A program made the position numbers and the translations under genes. A stretch of DNA of 54,391 bases from positions 1 through 54,391 of the forward strand of contig NZ_CANMVP010000032.1 in the NCBI RefSeq assembly GCF_947501385.1, given 5' to 3'. Under the pieces are notes generated by a model, which saw only the letters and a program-made list of their open reading frames with translations, was not told where the DNA came from and ran no database searches. Of this stretch, positions 37,827-46,694 are shown piece after piece (position 1 is the first letter of the stretch; each line of letters opens with the position of its first letter). The stretch comes from an uncultured Polaribacter sp. (GTDB taxonomy: Bacteria > Bacteroidota > Bacteroidia > Flavobacteriales > Flavobacteriaceae).

Positions 37827-39407
37827 ATGATGAAAAAAAGAATCTATAAATTTTTCTTGTTCACTTCCATTACCCTTCTAATTTTTAACTGCTCTAAAGG
37901 CGATGAAGATTTTTCTAATAATGACCGAGATGTGAAAGAAGAGGTTCCAGAGGAAGAAGAAACTTTTAATTATACTTCTGCTAACAAATATAACTTGAAC
38001 ATTATCTATTTTATTCCTAAAGGTTCAGAAAAAAGGGTAGATGCTCACAGGAGAATAAGTGAAATTTTGTTACAAGGGCAAGAATTCTATAAGAAAAATA
38101 TGATGCATTACGGTTTTGGGGAAAAGACATTCAGTATGTTGACAGATAATGTAAAGAAAAGAGTAAAAATAACATTTCTAGAAGGAAGTCAAAATGAGTC
38201 TGCATACCCATATAATGGTGGTGGAAATATTATGAAAGGAGAAATTGAAAATTATTTCAAAAACAAGTCTTTGAAGATTGAAAGTGATCATTATTTAGTG
38301 ATTACTCCTGTTGGTGACCCTAAAAATAACGATACCCCTTATTACGGTTTGGGAAAATGGTGTTTTGCTACAGATTATGATGATATGGATATAAAACATC
38401 TTGGAGGCAACTCTGACTCAAGTACGCTAGCCACTACCTATATTGGTGGTTTACTGCATGAACTAGGGCATGGTTTAAACTTACCTCACAACAAAGAAAA
38501 AGTTTCAGAATTGGCAGATATTAAATACGGTACATGTTTAATGGGAAGTGGTAATTATACGTATGGTAGCAAACCCACTTTTATGTCTGAAGCAAGTTGT
38601 GCTATTTTAAATAATAACCAGATTTTTGACAACATAAACAAAAAATACTATACGGGTGCAACAGGATCAATTGAAGATCTGAAAGCAACATATGAACAAG
38701 GTAATTTTATAATCTCAGGAAAAATTGAAGCTAATGTTGCTGTAAACAATATTAGCATATACCATGATCCTGCCGATGATAATGCAAATTATGATGCCGT
38801 ATCATGGTCTACAAAAGTAGCAACAGATAATACTTTTAGCATTTCTATGCCAATTGCAGAACTTCATAAAAAAGGAGATATTCCGTATGTTTTAAGACTC
38901 CTTTTAAATCATGTTTCAGGTGATATTACGAACGTATCTTACAGTTATAAATTTTTAAATGGGGAACCTGTTATAGATTTTGGAACTAAAAATTACAAAA
39001 GTAGAGATAAATGGACAATTGATTCTTTTAGTTCTGAAGAATACAATGCTTTGGCTATTGAAGCTATTGATAATAATAAAGATACTTTCTGGCATTCTTG
39101 TTGGACTGGGACTTGCTCAAGTGCAAGTTATCCACACTTCGTAACTATTGATACACATGAAAATATTACAGTAGAAGGATTTTCTTTCTTACAAAGAAAA
39201 ACGCTCTCAAGATCTATAAAAGATATTGAAATTCATGTTAGTGATGATAATAAAACCTATAGAAAATTGGGTTCTTATACATTAGAGAATATAAATACTA
39301 CACAGAACTTTAAAGCAACAGCTTCTTTTAGATATTTTAAATTTAAAGCAATATCTGCTTATGATAAAGATAGGTTTGCAGCATTAGCAGAAGTTTACTG
39401 TTTTTAA
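37827..39407 (+). CDS. Secreted metzincin-like metallopeptidase with F5/8 type C domain
   Basis: A lipoprotein (signal ending LLIFNC, Cys22) of 526 residues. The zinc site HELGHGLNLPH (His211, Glu212, His215, His221) has the HExxHxxxxxH pattern of metzincins, and CLMGSG downstream could supply the Met-turn. A beta-sandwich-like segment (about 285-390) links to a C-terminal F5/8 type C domain (about 395-526) with TFWHSCWTGTC and AALAEVYCF, the same variant as in two lipoproteins of the neighbouring operon. I chose 37827 over the in-frame TTG at 37800 because a good promoter overlaps the TTG. No MEROPS family can be assigned from memory. Likely to cut a protein or glycoprotein at the cell surface. 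Confidence 0.85.
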   Translation: MMKKRIYKFFLFTSITLLIFNCSKGDEDFSNNDRDVKEEVPEEEETFNYTSANKYNLNIIYFIPKGSEKRVDAHRRISEILLQGQEFYKKNMMHYGFGEKTFSMLTDNVKKRVKITFLEGSQNESAYPYNGGGNIMKGEIENYFKNKSLKIESDHYLVITPVGDPKNNDTPYYGLGKWCFATDYDDMDIKHLGGNSDSSTLATTYIGGLLHELGHGLNLPHNKEKVSELADIKYGTCLMGSGNYTYGSKPTFMSEASCAILNNNQIFDNINKKYYTGATGSIEDLKATYEQGNFIISGKIEANVAVNNISIYHDPADDNANYDAVSWSTKVATDNTFSISMPIAELHKKGDIPYVLRLLLNHVSGDITNVSYSYKFLNGEPVIDFGTKNYKSRDKWTIDSFSSEEYNALAIEAIDNNKDTFWHSCWTGTCSSASYPHFVTIDTHENITVEGFSFLQRKTLSRSIKDIEIHVSDDNKTYRKLGSYTLENINTTQNFKATASFRYFKFKAISAYDKDRFAALAEVYCF

Positions 39408-39930
39408 TAAGAATATTTTTAATTTAATAGAAATCAAAAAAACAATTTAATTAAGTTAATCAGTCAGTTGCTACATATTTAACTCTTAAAATAAAAAAAT
39501 GGAATAATTTGAAAGTCAATATATATTACTTTTAGTAGGTAACCAAGCTGACAATAAAAGAGAAAGACAATTATAAGATGATGTTTTCATTTTAGATGTT
39601 GAAAAATATTTTTTAATAACAATCCTTTGGTTAACTGTAATTTTAATACTTCTTTTCTTTTACTTTTATTTTTGTGCTACTCTATCAAATATTTGAATTC
39701 TAAAATTAAATGTCTTTATTTTTTTGTATTAATTTTATTTACACTCTTTTATAACTTAAAGTATAAAAAAAGCAAGATATGTACAATACCTGTACTCCAC
39801 CCCAGTACCTTTAAACCCTTTAAACAAAAGGTATATTAGATATTGTATCGGAAAAGTAACAAAGAAAAAGAAATTCATCAATAATAAAATCTGATATCAT
39901 ACTAATTTCTAAAAGAAAGTAGCAAAAAGT
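39408..39930. other. Gene-free AT-rich stretch
   Basis: No supportable gene. A 70-codon frame at 39627-39839 has a strongly biased composition (Phe, Leu, Tyr, Lys) and no ribosome binding site. The stretch borders the decayed hipA gene. Confidence 0.5.
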
Positions 39931-40636
39931 AAAAGCTGCAGTTTTATTTTCTTGTTCCAATCTTGAAATACCATACTTATTTGCTACTTTTTTCCATTCA
40001 GATATCACTTTTTGAATTTCTTGAATAACAATGATACCTTCTTCCTTCTCTATTCTAAAATAGGATCAACTTCTAACGCCAAATTAACATCTAACGCATT
40101 ATCTTCCTCAGAAATATTTAATTTCAAACCAGTTCCTGTTTCAACCGGATTTATATCATAAGCTGGAGATAAAATCCAACATTTAACAGTTAGTTAAAAA
40201 CCGTGATTTCTTAAATGTTCATATGTATTTGATACACAGATGCTAAAAACTATTCTGCGCCATAATTGTTTTAAATCTTTATCTGGGTTCGCTCCATGTT
40301 TTGTAATAAATATACCAACTCTAAATAACTCACTCCAGAAGAACCATCAGCCCCATCTGTGTAGCCTAACAAAGTTATGGCAGAAGGAAAATGGATTCTT
40401 TTCCCTCCCATAGTTCTATCAAACCTTTTAGTTAAAAATGTATGTTGATTACTACTAAACTTTCGAGCTTTTGATGCATTCATTATGAAGCCAGATTTTA
40501 GAACCAAATCATAAGTTACCATCTCCCATTCGCCAATATCATTTCCATCATTTTTACTTGGAGAGTTAGAATTTGCAGGATACGTTTTGAAAATATAATT
40601 CTTAAAAACGATTTTTATGAAATTTAATATCTTTAA
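39931..40636 (-). pseudogene. Decayed HipA-family toxin kinase gene
   Basis: Reading the minus strand across three frames gives successive HipA pieces: KNDGNDIGEWEMVTYDL, RFDRTMGGKRIHFPSA then ITLLGYTDGADGSSGVSYLE, then after a frameshift near 40310 GANPDKDLKQLWRRIVFSI, NTYEHLRNHGF, an in-frame stop, WILSPAYDINPVETGTGLKL, and after a second shift VISEWKKVANKYGI and so on. The N-terminal third is missing. The catalytic Asp of the usual NTDDH motif is replaced (NTYEH), and there is no hipB-like partner nearby. At least two frameshifts and one stop make it clearly dead. An old toxin-antitoxin insertion. Confidence 0.85.
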
Positions 40637-40843
40637 TCACTTTACCTCTAAATTAAATCAATGTTGACTACAGAAGTGAAAACCTTTAAGACAGAAGTGA
40701 AAAATTCGAAGGTTTGGGCAACTTTTAATTTTGAGTTTGTAAATAATTAAAGGTATTCCTATACTAGATAATTGGAATACCTGTGTATATTATTGATGCT
40801 ATAAAAATAATACTGGCGTAACATTCAGATAAACGTTCGTTTT

Positions 40844-40851
40844 TAAATTTG
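40844..40851 (+). promoter_or_regulatory. Possible -7 box of the Crp-family gene
   Basis: TAAATTTG matches TAnnTTTG. It overlaps the in-frame TTG start at 40849, so if real it favours the ATG at 40873. No matching -33 TTG was found. Confidence 0.35.
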
Positions 40852-40872
40852 TGGTTCTCTTTCAAAAAATTC

Positions 40873-41505
40873 ATGATGAATGAAATACTGCCTCCTTTAA
40901 ATGAAAAATTGAAAACATTCTCGTTATATGATTATTTAAAGAATGATTTACAGCTAAATTTAAACCATCTTGTTACTGAAATTGAAGTTTCTAAAAATGA
41001 CTATCTGTACCGTCCTCCAATAATAGAGAATTTTATATATGAAATCGTGGACGGGGCCATGAAACTGGGAAGCTATAAAGAATCGGGAGAAGAATATGTA
41101 TATGATGTGATTCATTCTGGTGATTTTTTTGGAAATTTAAAATATTTAAACAATCAGTTTTATGAATTTTCAAAACCTCTGATAGATACTCGTATTCGTG
41201 TGTATGACTTATCCTTTTTTAAAAGAGTAATCACAGAAAATCCAAAAACTGCAGAATGGTTTATTTCATACCTTGTAAAAAGGTGGTGTGTTGCCGAAAA
41301 AAAATTAGGCAAAGTAAACGAAAAAAATACGATTGAGAAGATTCGTTTTTTAAGACATTTTTTTAATGTTTCTGTAAAAGATTCTCAAGGCACACCTTTT
41401 ATGCTTTACGATTTGCTTACCCAAAAAGACATGGGTGATTTGGTTGGAACCACCCGTCAAACCATTGCGAATGCTTTAAAGAAAAAATCAATCTTTTCTA
41501 CTTAA
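40873..41505 (+). CDS. Crp/Fnr-family transcriptional regulator
   Basis: About 210 residues from the ATG at 40873. The N-terminal cyclic-nucleotide-binding-type jelly roll (about 20-135; SGDFFGNLKYL) lacks an obvious phosphate-binding cassette, and no cysteine cluster for an Fe-S centre is seen. The C-terminal winged helix shows GDLVGTTRQTIANALKKK. The 3' end overlaps the convergent pyrophosphatase gene by 18 bases. The frame is also open from a TTG at 40849, but the probable -7 box lies there. Likely a local regulator; the palindrome upstream of the TonB receptor at 46130 is a possible target, by inference only. Confidence 0.85.
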   Translation: MMNEILPPLNEKLKTFSLYDYLKNDLQLNLNHLVTEIEVSKNDYLYRPPIIENFIYEIVDGAMKLGSYKESGEEYVYDVIHSGDFFGNLKYLNNQFYEFSKPLIDTRIRVYDLSFFKRVITENPKTAEWFISYLVKRWCVAEKKLGKVNEKNTIEKIRFLRHFFNVSVKDSQGTPFMLYDLLTQKDMGDLVGTTRQTIANALKKKSIFST

Positions 41506-42843
41506 AATGCCTGGATATAAAACGCCATTTTTAGCTTCAAAATTCAAGTTCAATAAGCTACTAACTAATGGGGCAATATCTTCCAATCCCATTTTTTCTA
41601 TGGTTTTTCCTTTTTCTACACCGGCTCCCCAAGCAATAAAACCAGTTTCTATTTGCTGAAAATCTGGAAAATAACCATGGGTGCCGCCACTTCTTGGTTT
41701 TAAAATTTCGCCGTTGGTAGAAAAAGACATCGCTATCCCTGGAATTGGCGCTAGCGCTAGAATCGCATTAGGATCTGTACCAATTTTATCCAGCTCATCG
41801 CGTTCTACGATTCTGAAAAGTTTTTTATAAGACTCTGGAAGACTTGCTAATTTTTTTCTCACTTTATCTAACGTTTTTTGATCTTTCGGATTTTTCAGCA
41901 TTAGAAAAGCGGATGCACCAGACGTATGGAAAGCTGCTTTCCAATTTCCGCGGTTTTTCTTATCTTCCATTAATTCTTCTTCTACTAACCATACATTTGG
42001 GCTTAATGCAGAATGAATATCTACAAAACCATGGTCTCCTGTAATCATAAAAGTGGTGTTTTCTAAAATTTTAGCACGTGTAGCTGCTTCTATTATTTTT
42101 CCAATGGCACGATCTACTGCTGCAATAGCGGTGTATACTTTCGCTCCATTTCTACCCTGTTCATGCTGAAAATGATCTGTTGCTATGAAGTGAAGTGTCA
42201 TTAAATGAGGTTTATATGTTTCCAATACATAGGCTGCCATTTCACCCGTACGGTCTTCTCTATTTAAATAATCACCATGAAAGGTTTTTTCATTCATCTT
42301 CCCTAAAACCGCTTCTTCCATTTCTTTCAGTAATCCTTTCGGATTTTCATGATTTCGCATTGGTACTATACGTCCGTAAGAACGATCTAAAGTCCATACT
42401 TCTGGAATATTATAATCTATGGGGGCTCCAACAGACACTGGCCATATAAAACTGGCACTTTTCTTTCCAGCCGCTCTTACAGCATCCCATAAAGTGGGTG
42501 TCTTTATAAGATTACTTTCCCAGTACCAACGTCCTGTTTGTCCTTCTGGCTCAAAAGGACTATTGTAATAAATACCATGAGTTGCAGGATAAGCACCGGT
42601 AATTATTGTGGTGTGTGAAGGATAGGTAACCGATGGAAATACACCTCGAACGCCCTGTGCATGCACCCCTTCTTTTACCATTGTTTTTAAATTTGGTGTT
42701 GGCCATTGTTCTTCTAGATAAAAATTAGGTCGAAAACCATCTACAGAAATAAGGATTACGTGTTCTGAAGTATTTTTTTCTTGAGCATTGATTGTCAAAC
42801 TCAAGTAGCATGTTATAAAAAATAGGAAATGTATTTTTTTCAT
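41488..42843 (-). CDS. Secreted nucleotide pyrophosphatase/phosphodiesterase (NPP, alkaline phosphatase superfamily)
   Basis: The 451 residues start with a signal peptide (ends TINAQ). NPP motifs are all present: metal-binding Asp35 in VDGFRP, nucleophile Thr73 in FPSVTYPSHTT, ATDHFQHEQG and TGDHGFVD. Family members cleave phosphodiester or pyrophosphate bonds of nucleotides, nucleotide sugars or lipid head groups; the substrate cannot be told from sequence. It lies 95 bases downstream of the Oar-like receptor gene in the same direction, suggesting that hydrolysis and uptake are linked. Its stop lies inside the convergent Crp-family gene. Confidence 0.92.
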   Translation of the reverse strand: MKKIHFLFFITCYLSLTINAQEKNTSEHVILISVDGFRPNFYLEEQWPTPNLKTMVKEGVHAQGVRGVFPSVTYPSHTTIITGAYPATHGIYYNSPFEPEGQTGRWYWESNLIKTPTLWDAVRAAGKKSASFIWPVSVGAPIDYNIPEVWTLDRSYGRIVPMRNHENPKGLLKEMEEAVLGKMNEKTFHGDYLNREDRTGEMAAYVLETYKPHLMTLHFIATDHFQHEQGRNGAKVYTAIAAVDRAIGKIIEAATRAKILENTTFMITGDHGFVDIHSALSPNVWLVEEELMEDKKNRGNWKAAFHTSGASAFLMLKNPKDQKTLDKVRKKLASLPESYKKLFRIVERDELDKIGTDPNAILALAPIPGIAMSFSTNGEILKPRSGGTHGYFPDFQQIETGFIAWGAGVEKGKTIEKMGLEDIAPLVSSLLNLNFEAKNGVLYPGILSRKD

Positions 42844-42938
42844 AATAATGGATTGTTGTATGTTAAATGTTGCTATTCATAGTAAATAGTTACTTAGTTT
42901 TTGTGTTTTTTTGGATTTAAAAATAGTAGGCACATTTT

Positions 42939-45900
42939 TTAATTAAATGAATATCTTGCTCCAAATTGTAAGCGCCATGGTGTTCCGTTTATAGGTTCTG
43001 TACCCGCACCCGTCTGAACGCTATATTCATAACTATTTGTAGTTGGATTAAAACCAGTGATGCGCATAAAATCTAATCTTCTTCCATAATTGTTTGTGCG
43101 ACCCCATTCCTTATTTAGTAGGTTGGTGAAATTGAATATATCTACAGAAAGTTCCAGCGCATGCTTCGTGTTTTTAGGTTGAAACTTTTTCTGTAGGCGC
43201 AAGTCTACAAGGGTTCTAAATGGATTTTTACCCCCATTACGCTCTGCAAAACCACCATAACTGTTTTGTAGATAGGTTTTAAATCCATTGGAAGTTTCAG
43301 GATCGTTTAAAATTTCGTTATACCCATCTACGATATCTTGTGGTGTATTGGGATCATTAGGATCAAAAATATATGCCATATCATTTCTCAGATTAAAATC
43401 GCCATTAGCAGTTCTATTATCATCTACATGAAAAGAATAGCGCGTACCCCCAGTTCCAATAAGCGTAGCTCCTAAAGTAAATCCTTTCCATGTTGGAGAT
43501 GCTCCGTTAACGATTAATTTGGTATCAAAATGATTGTCTGAATACCCGTAGTTTAAATCTCTTGGATCCCCTTCAACAGGTAAGAAGGTTGAGGTATTTG
43601 CGACACAACAGTTATAAGAAGAGTTGTCTTTTGATCTGTTGAATGTAAAACTAGTATTGACATACCCATCTTTACCCACTTGAGCAGTACCTTCTAAAAT
43701 TAAGGAAGCATTGTCTAAAATACCATCAGAGGTAAGGAGCAAGGTTCTCCCCACTAAATTAGAGATTCTAGAATTCGTCCAATCGGTTGATCCGTCAGTA
43801 CCGATGGTGTTTGCAGGTACAAAAACTTCACGACCCTGGGGTGTTGTAAAAAAAGGTTCTTTTACCAGGTTCGCTTCCTGATAGGTATAGTTATTTACTG
43901 TATGACTTAAAATCACATTCATCCCTAAGCTATATCGATCTCCGAAAAAGTGCGTGTAATTAAGATTCCCTTTATAAATAGTTGGGACTTCAAAGTCTTT
44001 ACTGACTGCGTTAATGGTTGAAAAAGGAGTAACACCTGCTGGTACTCCGGGAACGGTAGATGGATCGTTTCTATATCCTTGAAAATCTGGTGTTGGAACC
44101 GCTGCGCCTGTAACATCTATGGCTCCTAAAAGGATGCCACTATTTTGAATGTTGTTCACTTGCGCATAATAATGGGGTTGCGAAGTAAATACACCACCTC
44201 CTATTTTTAAAATATCCCTATTTTTTCCTTTGATATCCCAAGTTAATTGCAATCTTGGTTGGATGTTATTAAAATCATTGGGTCTTTCGTCTGTTCGGAT
44301 TCCTAATTCTTGAAATACAACTGGATTATAAGCTGCTGCTTTTGAAAATGAAGTGGCATCCCATCGCAGGCCAGCGACCAAATTAAGATCTGGATGAAGA
44401 TCAACTGCTACCTGACCAAAAACAGAGAGATCTAAAACGGTCTGTTTTACAATGGGAAGTCCTAATAAGGGCACTTCGCGCGCATATCTAGAAGCATTTA
44501 AATTCTCAAAATCATCTAAAGAATCAAAAAAGAATCGACCATTTTGTTCATTAGAAAGCAATGTTTCTAAACTGGTAATCATGGTATCTGTACCTAAAGT
44601 AAGATTGAATTTTCCAGCATTGATATAGGTTGTATTGGTAAACTGTAGTTGATTTTCCAAATTGGTCTCAGGCGTAAAACGTTGTCCTCCTAATTGTACA
44701 CTAAGGCTTCTTGTATTTCCATTAGGAAGTATAGAAGATACTTCTACAATGGCTCTTGGGATATTAGAAGACGGTAATTCGGTATTTGGTGTAAATGCAC
44801 GTTCTGCATGTTGGTACTGAAGCTTAAACTCATTGGTTACCGTTGGAGAGAACATTGATCGTAAGGATACCATCGTACTATTCTCTTGCGATTCAAAATC
44901 GGAATAGGACTCGGCAACTTCAATATTTGAATTATCACTCACACTAAAAGGGTTCTCCCATTTATTATATAAATTTCTTAGTGTAAGCCTATGCTTGTCG
45001 TTTATTTGCCAATCTAACCGGATAAATAGATTATTGGCTACGGTTTCTCTACTAAATTGCCCTATTTGTTGTGAGTTGCTAAGCCCATAAGTAGTGCGCC
45101 CAATAGTTAAAAAGCGATCTAAATTATCCTGTGTTATTCCCAACCTGTTTTCGTCATCTTCACTTTGAATGTCTGCAATATTTAAGGGTTCTCCGGCATC
45201 TTGTCTTTCGTACACTGCAAAAAAGTGCAACTTGTCTTTCACAATAGGACCTCCCAAACTAAATCCATATTGTGAATTGTAAAAGTCGGCGGTGCGTTCT
45301 TCTCCTTGAATGTTGTACTTGCTCTGCAAAGCATCTGCTCTATGGTAAAAGAAAACACTCCCCATCAGATCATTTGTTCCTGATTTGGTTACCGCGGTGA
45401 TGGCACCACCACCTTGTCTTCCTTGCGTTACATTGTAATCATTGGTAGAGACTTCAAATTCGCGTATTGCTTCTTGTGAAATGGTATAAGGCCCACGCCC
45501 TATTTCTCCTGCAGTTAAGGTGTTTCTGGCATTTAGTCCATCTATGGTCACATTGGTAGAGGTTCTTCTTTGCCCTCCCAGATTGATACTTCCGCCTCCT
45601 TGCAATGGAGATAAACTGGTCAATCGTGTAAAATTTCTACCTTCCGTAGGGAGGTTTTTTATTTGTCCTGCTCCAATCTTAGTAGATGCTCCAATCTGTT
45701 CGATTCGTTTTTGAAGACTCTGACTATTTGAAGAAATAATCACCTCTTCTAAAGTTGTGGCAGCTTCTTGCAGCGTAAAATTTACCATAAGTGCATCATT
45801 CAGATTCAAGGTAAATCCTTGCTTTACCACATCCTGAAAGCCTAAATACTTCGCGGTTACCCTATAAGGACCTCCTAAGGGCAATTGTAAAATTTTATAG

Positions 45901-46130
45901 TCTCCATTTTCATTGGTGATGGTACCAGATGTAAACCCTGTAGCTGTATTTTTAACCACCACTGTTGCACCCATTAATAAATTGCCATCAACATCTGTTA
46001 CTCTACCTTTTACAGATGCATTTGTTGCCTGACCGTAAGACATGTTGAACGATAGGCAAGCCATCGTAAATACGAGTATTATTTTTAATTTCCCTAATTG
46101 TTTTGCGTTGTAGAATGCGTAGTTTTTCAT
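42939..46130 (-). CDS. Oar-like TonB-dependent outer-membrane receptor
   Basis: The 1063 residues comprise a signal peptide (ends MSYGQA), a carboxypeptidase regulatory-like domain (about 38-125; VKGRVTDVDGNLLMGATVVV), a plug (LPTEGRNFTRLTSLSPLQGG; GGGAITAVTKSGTN) and a large beta-barrel ending in an aromatic (ARYSFN). The GGAITAVTKSGTN phrase is typical of the Oar/OmpA-like group, which has no SusD partner. Transported substrate unknown; the phosphodiesterase gene downstream hints at a phosphorylated compound or nucleotide. The start at 46130 is preceded by a TAGTTTTG box. Confidence 0.93.
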   Translation of the reverse strand: MKNYAFYNAKQLGKLKIILVFTMACLSFNMSYGQATNASVKGRVTDVDGNLLMGATVVVKNTATGFTSGTITNENGDYKILQLPLGGPYRVTAKYLGFQDVVKQGFTLNLNDALMVNFTLQEAATTLEEVIISSNSQSLQKRIEQIGASTKIGAGQIKNLPTEGRNFTRLTSLSPLQGGGSINLGGQRRTSTNVTIDGLNARNTLTAGEIGRGPYTISQEAIREFEVSTNDYNVTQGRQGGGAITAVTKSGTNDLMGSVFFYHRADALQSKYNIQGEERTADFYNSQYGFSLGGPIVKDKLHFFAVYERQDAGEPLNIADIQSEDDENRLGITQDNLDRFLTIGRTTYGLSNSQQIGQFSRETVANNLFIRLDWQINDKHRLTLRNLYNKWENPFSVSDNSNIEVAESYSDFESQENSTMVSLRSMFSPTVTNEFKLQYQHAERAFTPNTELPSSNIPRAIVEVSSILPNGNTRSLSVQLGGQRFTPETNLENQLQFTNTTYINAGKFNLTLGTDTMITSLETLLSNEQNGRFFFDSLDDFENLNASRYAREVPLLGLPIVKQTVLDLSVFGQVAVDLHPDLNLVAGLRWDATSFSKAAAYNPVVFQELGIRTDERPNDFNNIQPRLQLTWDIKGKNRDILKIGGGVFTSQPHYYAQVNNIQNSGILLGAIDVTGAAVPTPDFQGYRNDPSTVPGVPAGVTPFSTINAVSKDFEVPTIYKGNLNYTHFFGDRYSLGMNVILSHTVNNYTYQEANLVKEPFFTTPQGREVFVPANTIGTDGSTDWTNSRISNLVGRTLLLTSDGILDNASLILEGTAQVGKDGYVNTSFTFNRSKDNSSYNCCVANTSTFLPVEGDPRDLNYGYSDNHFDTKLIVNGASPTWKGFTLGATLIGTGGTRYSFHVDDNRTANGDFNLRNDMAYIFDPNDPNTPQDIVDGYNEILNDPETSNGFKTYLQNSYGGFAERNGGKNPFRTLVDLRLQKKFQPKNTKHALELSVDIFNFTNLLNKEWGRTNNYGRRLDFMRITGFNPTTNSYEYSVQTGAGTEPINGTPWRLQFGARYSFN

Positions 46131-46153
46131 CTTCCTATGTTTAGATTGAAGTA

Positions 46154-46199
46154 CAAAACTATCTTAGAAAAATTATAACTCTATGTTAAGTTTTAACAT
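46154..46199 (-). promoter_or_regulatory. Promoter box and palindromic operator candidate of the Oar-like receptor gene
   Basis: On the minus strand TAGTTTTG (46154-46161) fits the -7 consensus and sits 23 bases before the start codon. Twenty-one bases further upstream is a perfect 7-bp inverted repeat with a 3-base spacer, ATGTTAA-gtt-TTAACAT (46183-46199), at the place of a -33 box that is otherwise missing. That arrangement suits an activator- or repressor-controlled promoter. Confidence 0.5.
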
Positions 46200-46694
46200 G
46201 AACAACAGACTTAACTTTAATTTTAAAGTTTGTTAATATAAGGTGAAATAAGGACGTCTAAGAAAAGGAAATTATTTTACCTTTTAGGAGATATTAGCTA
46301 TATCTAGAACTCTTATAAAGTCATTAGAGAATCAATATTTATATGAGACCATGTTAATTGTCCATTCGAATGTTCTAACAAGTTTCAACCTAAAATTAAT
46401 AAATACACTTTGCACATTCCCACTTCTTTCCGTAAAAATGTATTTCGAGCAAAGTGATTGATTGAAAATTTGTGAACATGCCCTAAAAATTACATATATC
46501 TTATAATCATACAACTCATGTATCAAGTTAAAACAAATACGGACTAAGTTATAAGGCAAAAAAAAGTAAAGGACAATAGTATCTTTCAATATTGTCTTTT
46601 ACTTTCTCTAATTTTTTTATCAATTATTCTTTTAGTAACTATCGTTTTATTTACAATTTTATATCATTTTTTTCTATTTAGAAGTTTAGTTGAT
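46200..46694. other. Gene-free stretch between receptor and sugar dehydrogenase genes
   Basis: No gene is supported. An 85-codon minus-strand frame at 46332-46589 overlaps the terminator hairpin and has no family likeness. The right end holds the terminator of the sugar dehydrogenase gene. Confidence 0.55.
46565..46603 (-). terminator. Terminator of the sugar dehydrogenase gene
   Basis: On the minus strand AGTAAAAGACAATA pairs with TATTGTCCTTTACT (14 bp, one wobble) around an 11-base loop, followed by a run of T. It lies about 90 bases after the stop at 46695. Confidence 0.8.

Noticed and set aside
39627..39839. 70-codon Phe/Leu/Lys-rich frame
   Set aside because: Composition is what random AT-rich DNA gives; no ribosome binding site and no neighbour context.
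46332..46589. 85-codon minus-strand frame
   Set aside because: Overlaps the terminator hairpin of the sugar dehydrogenase gene and has no family likeness.
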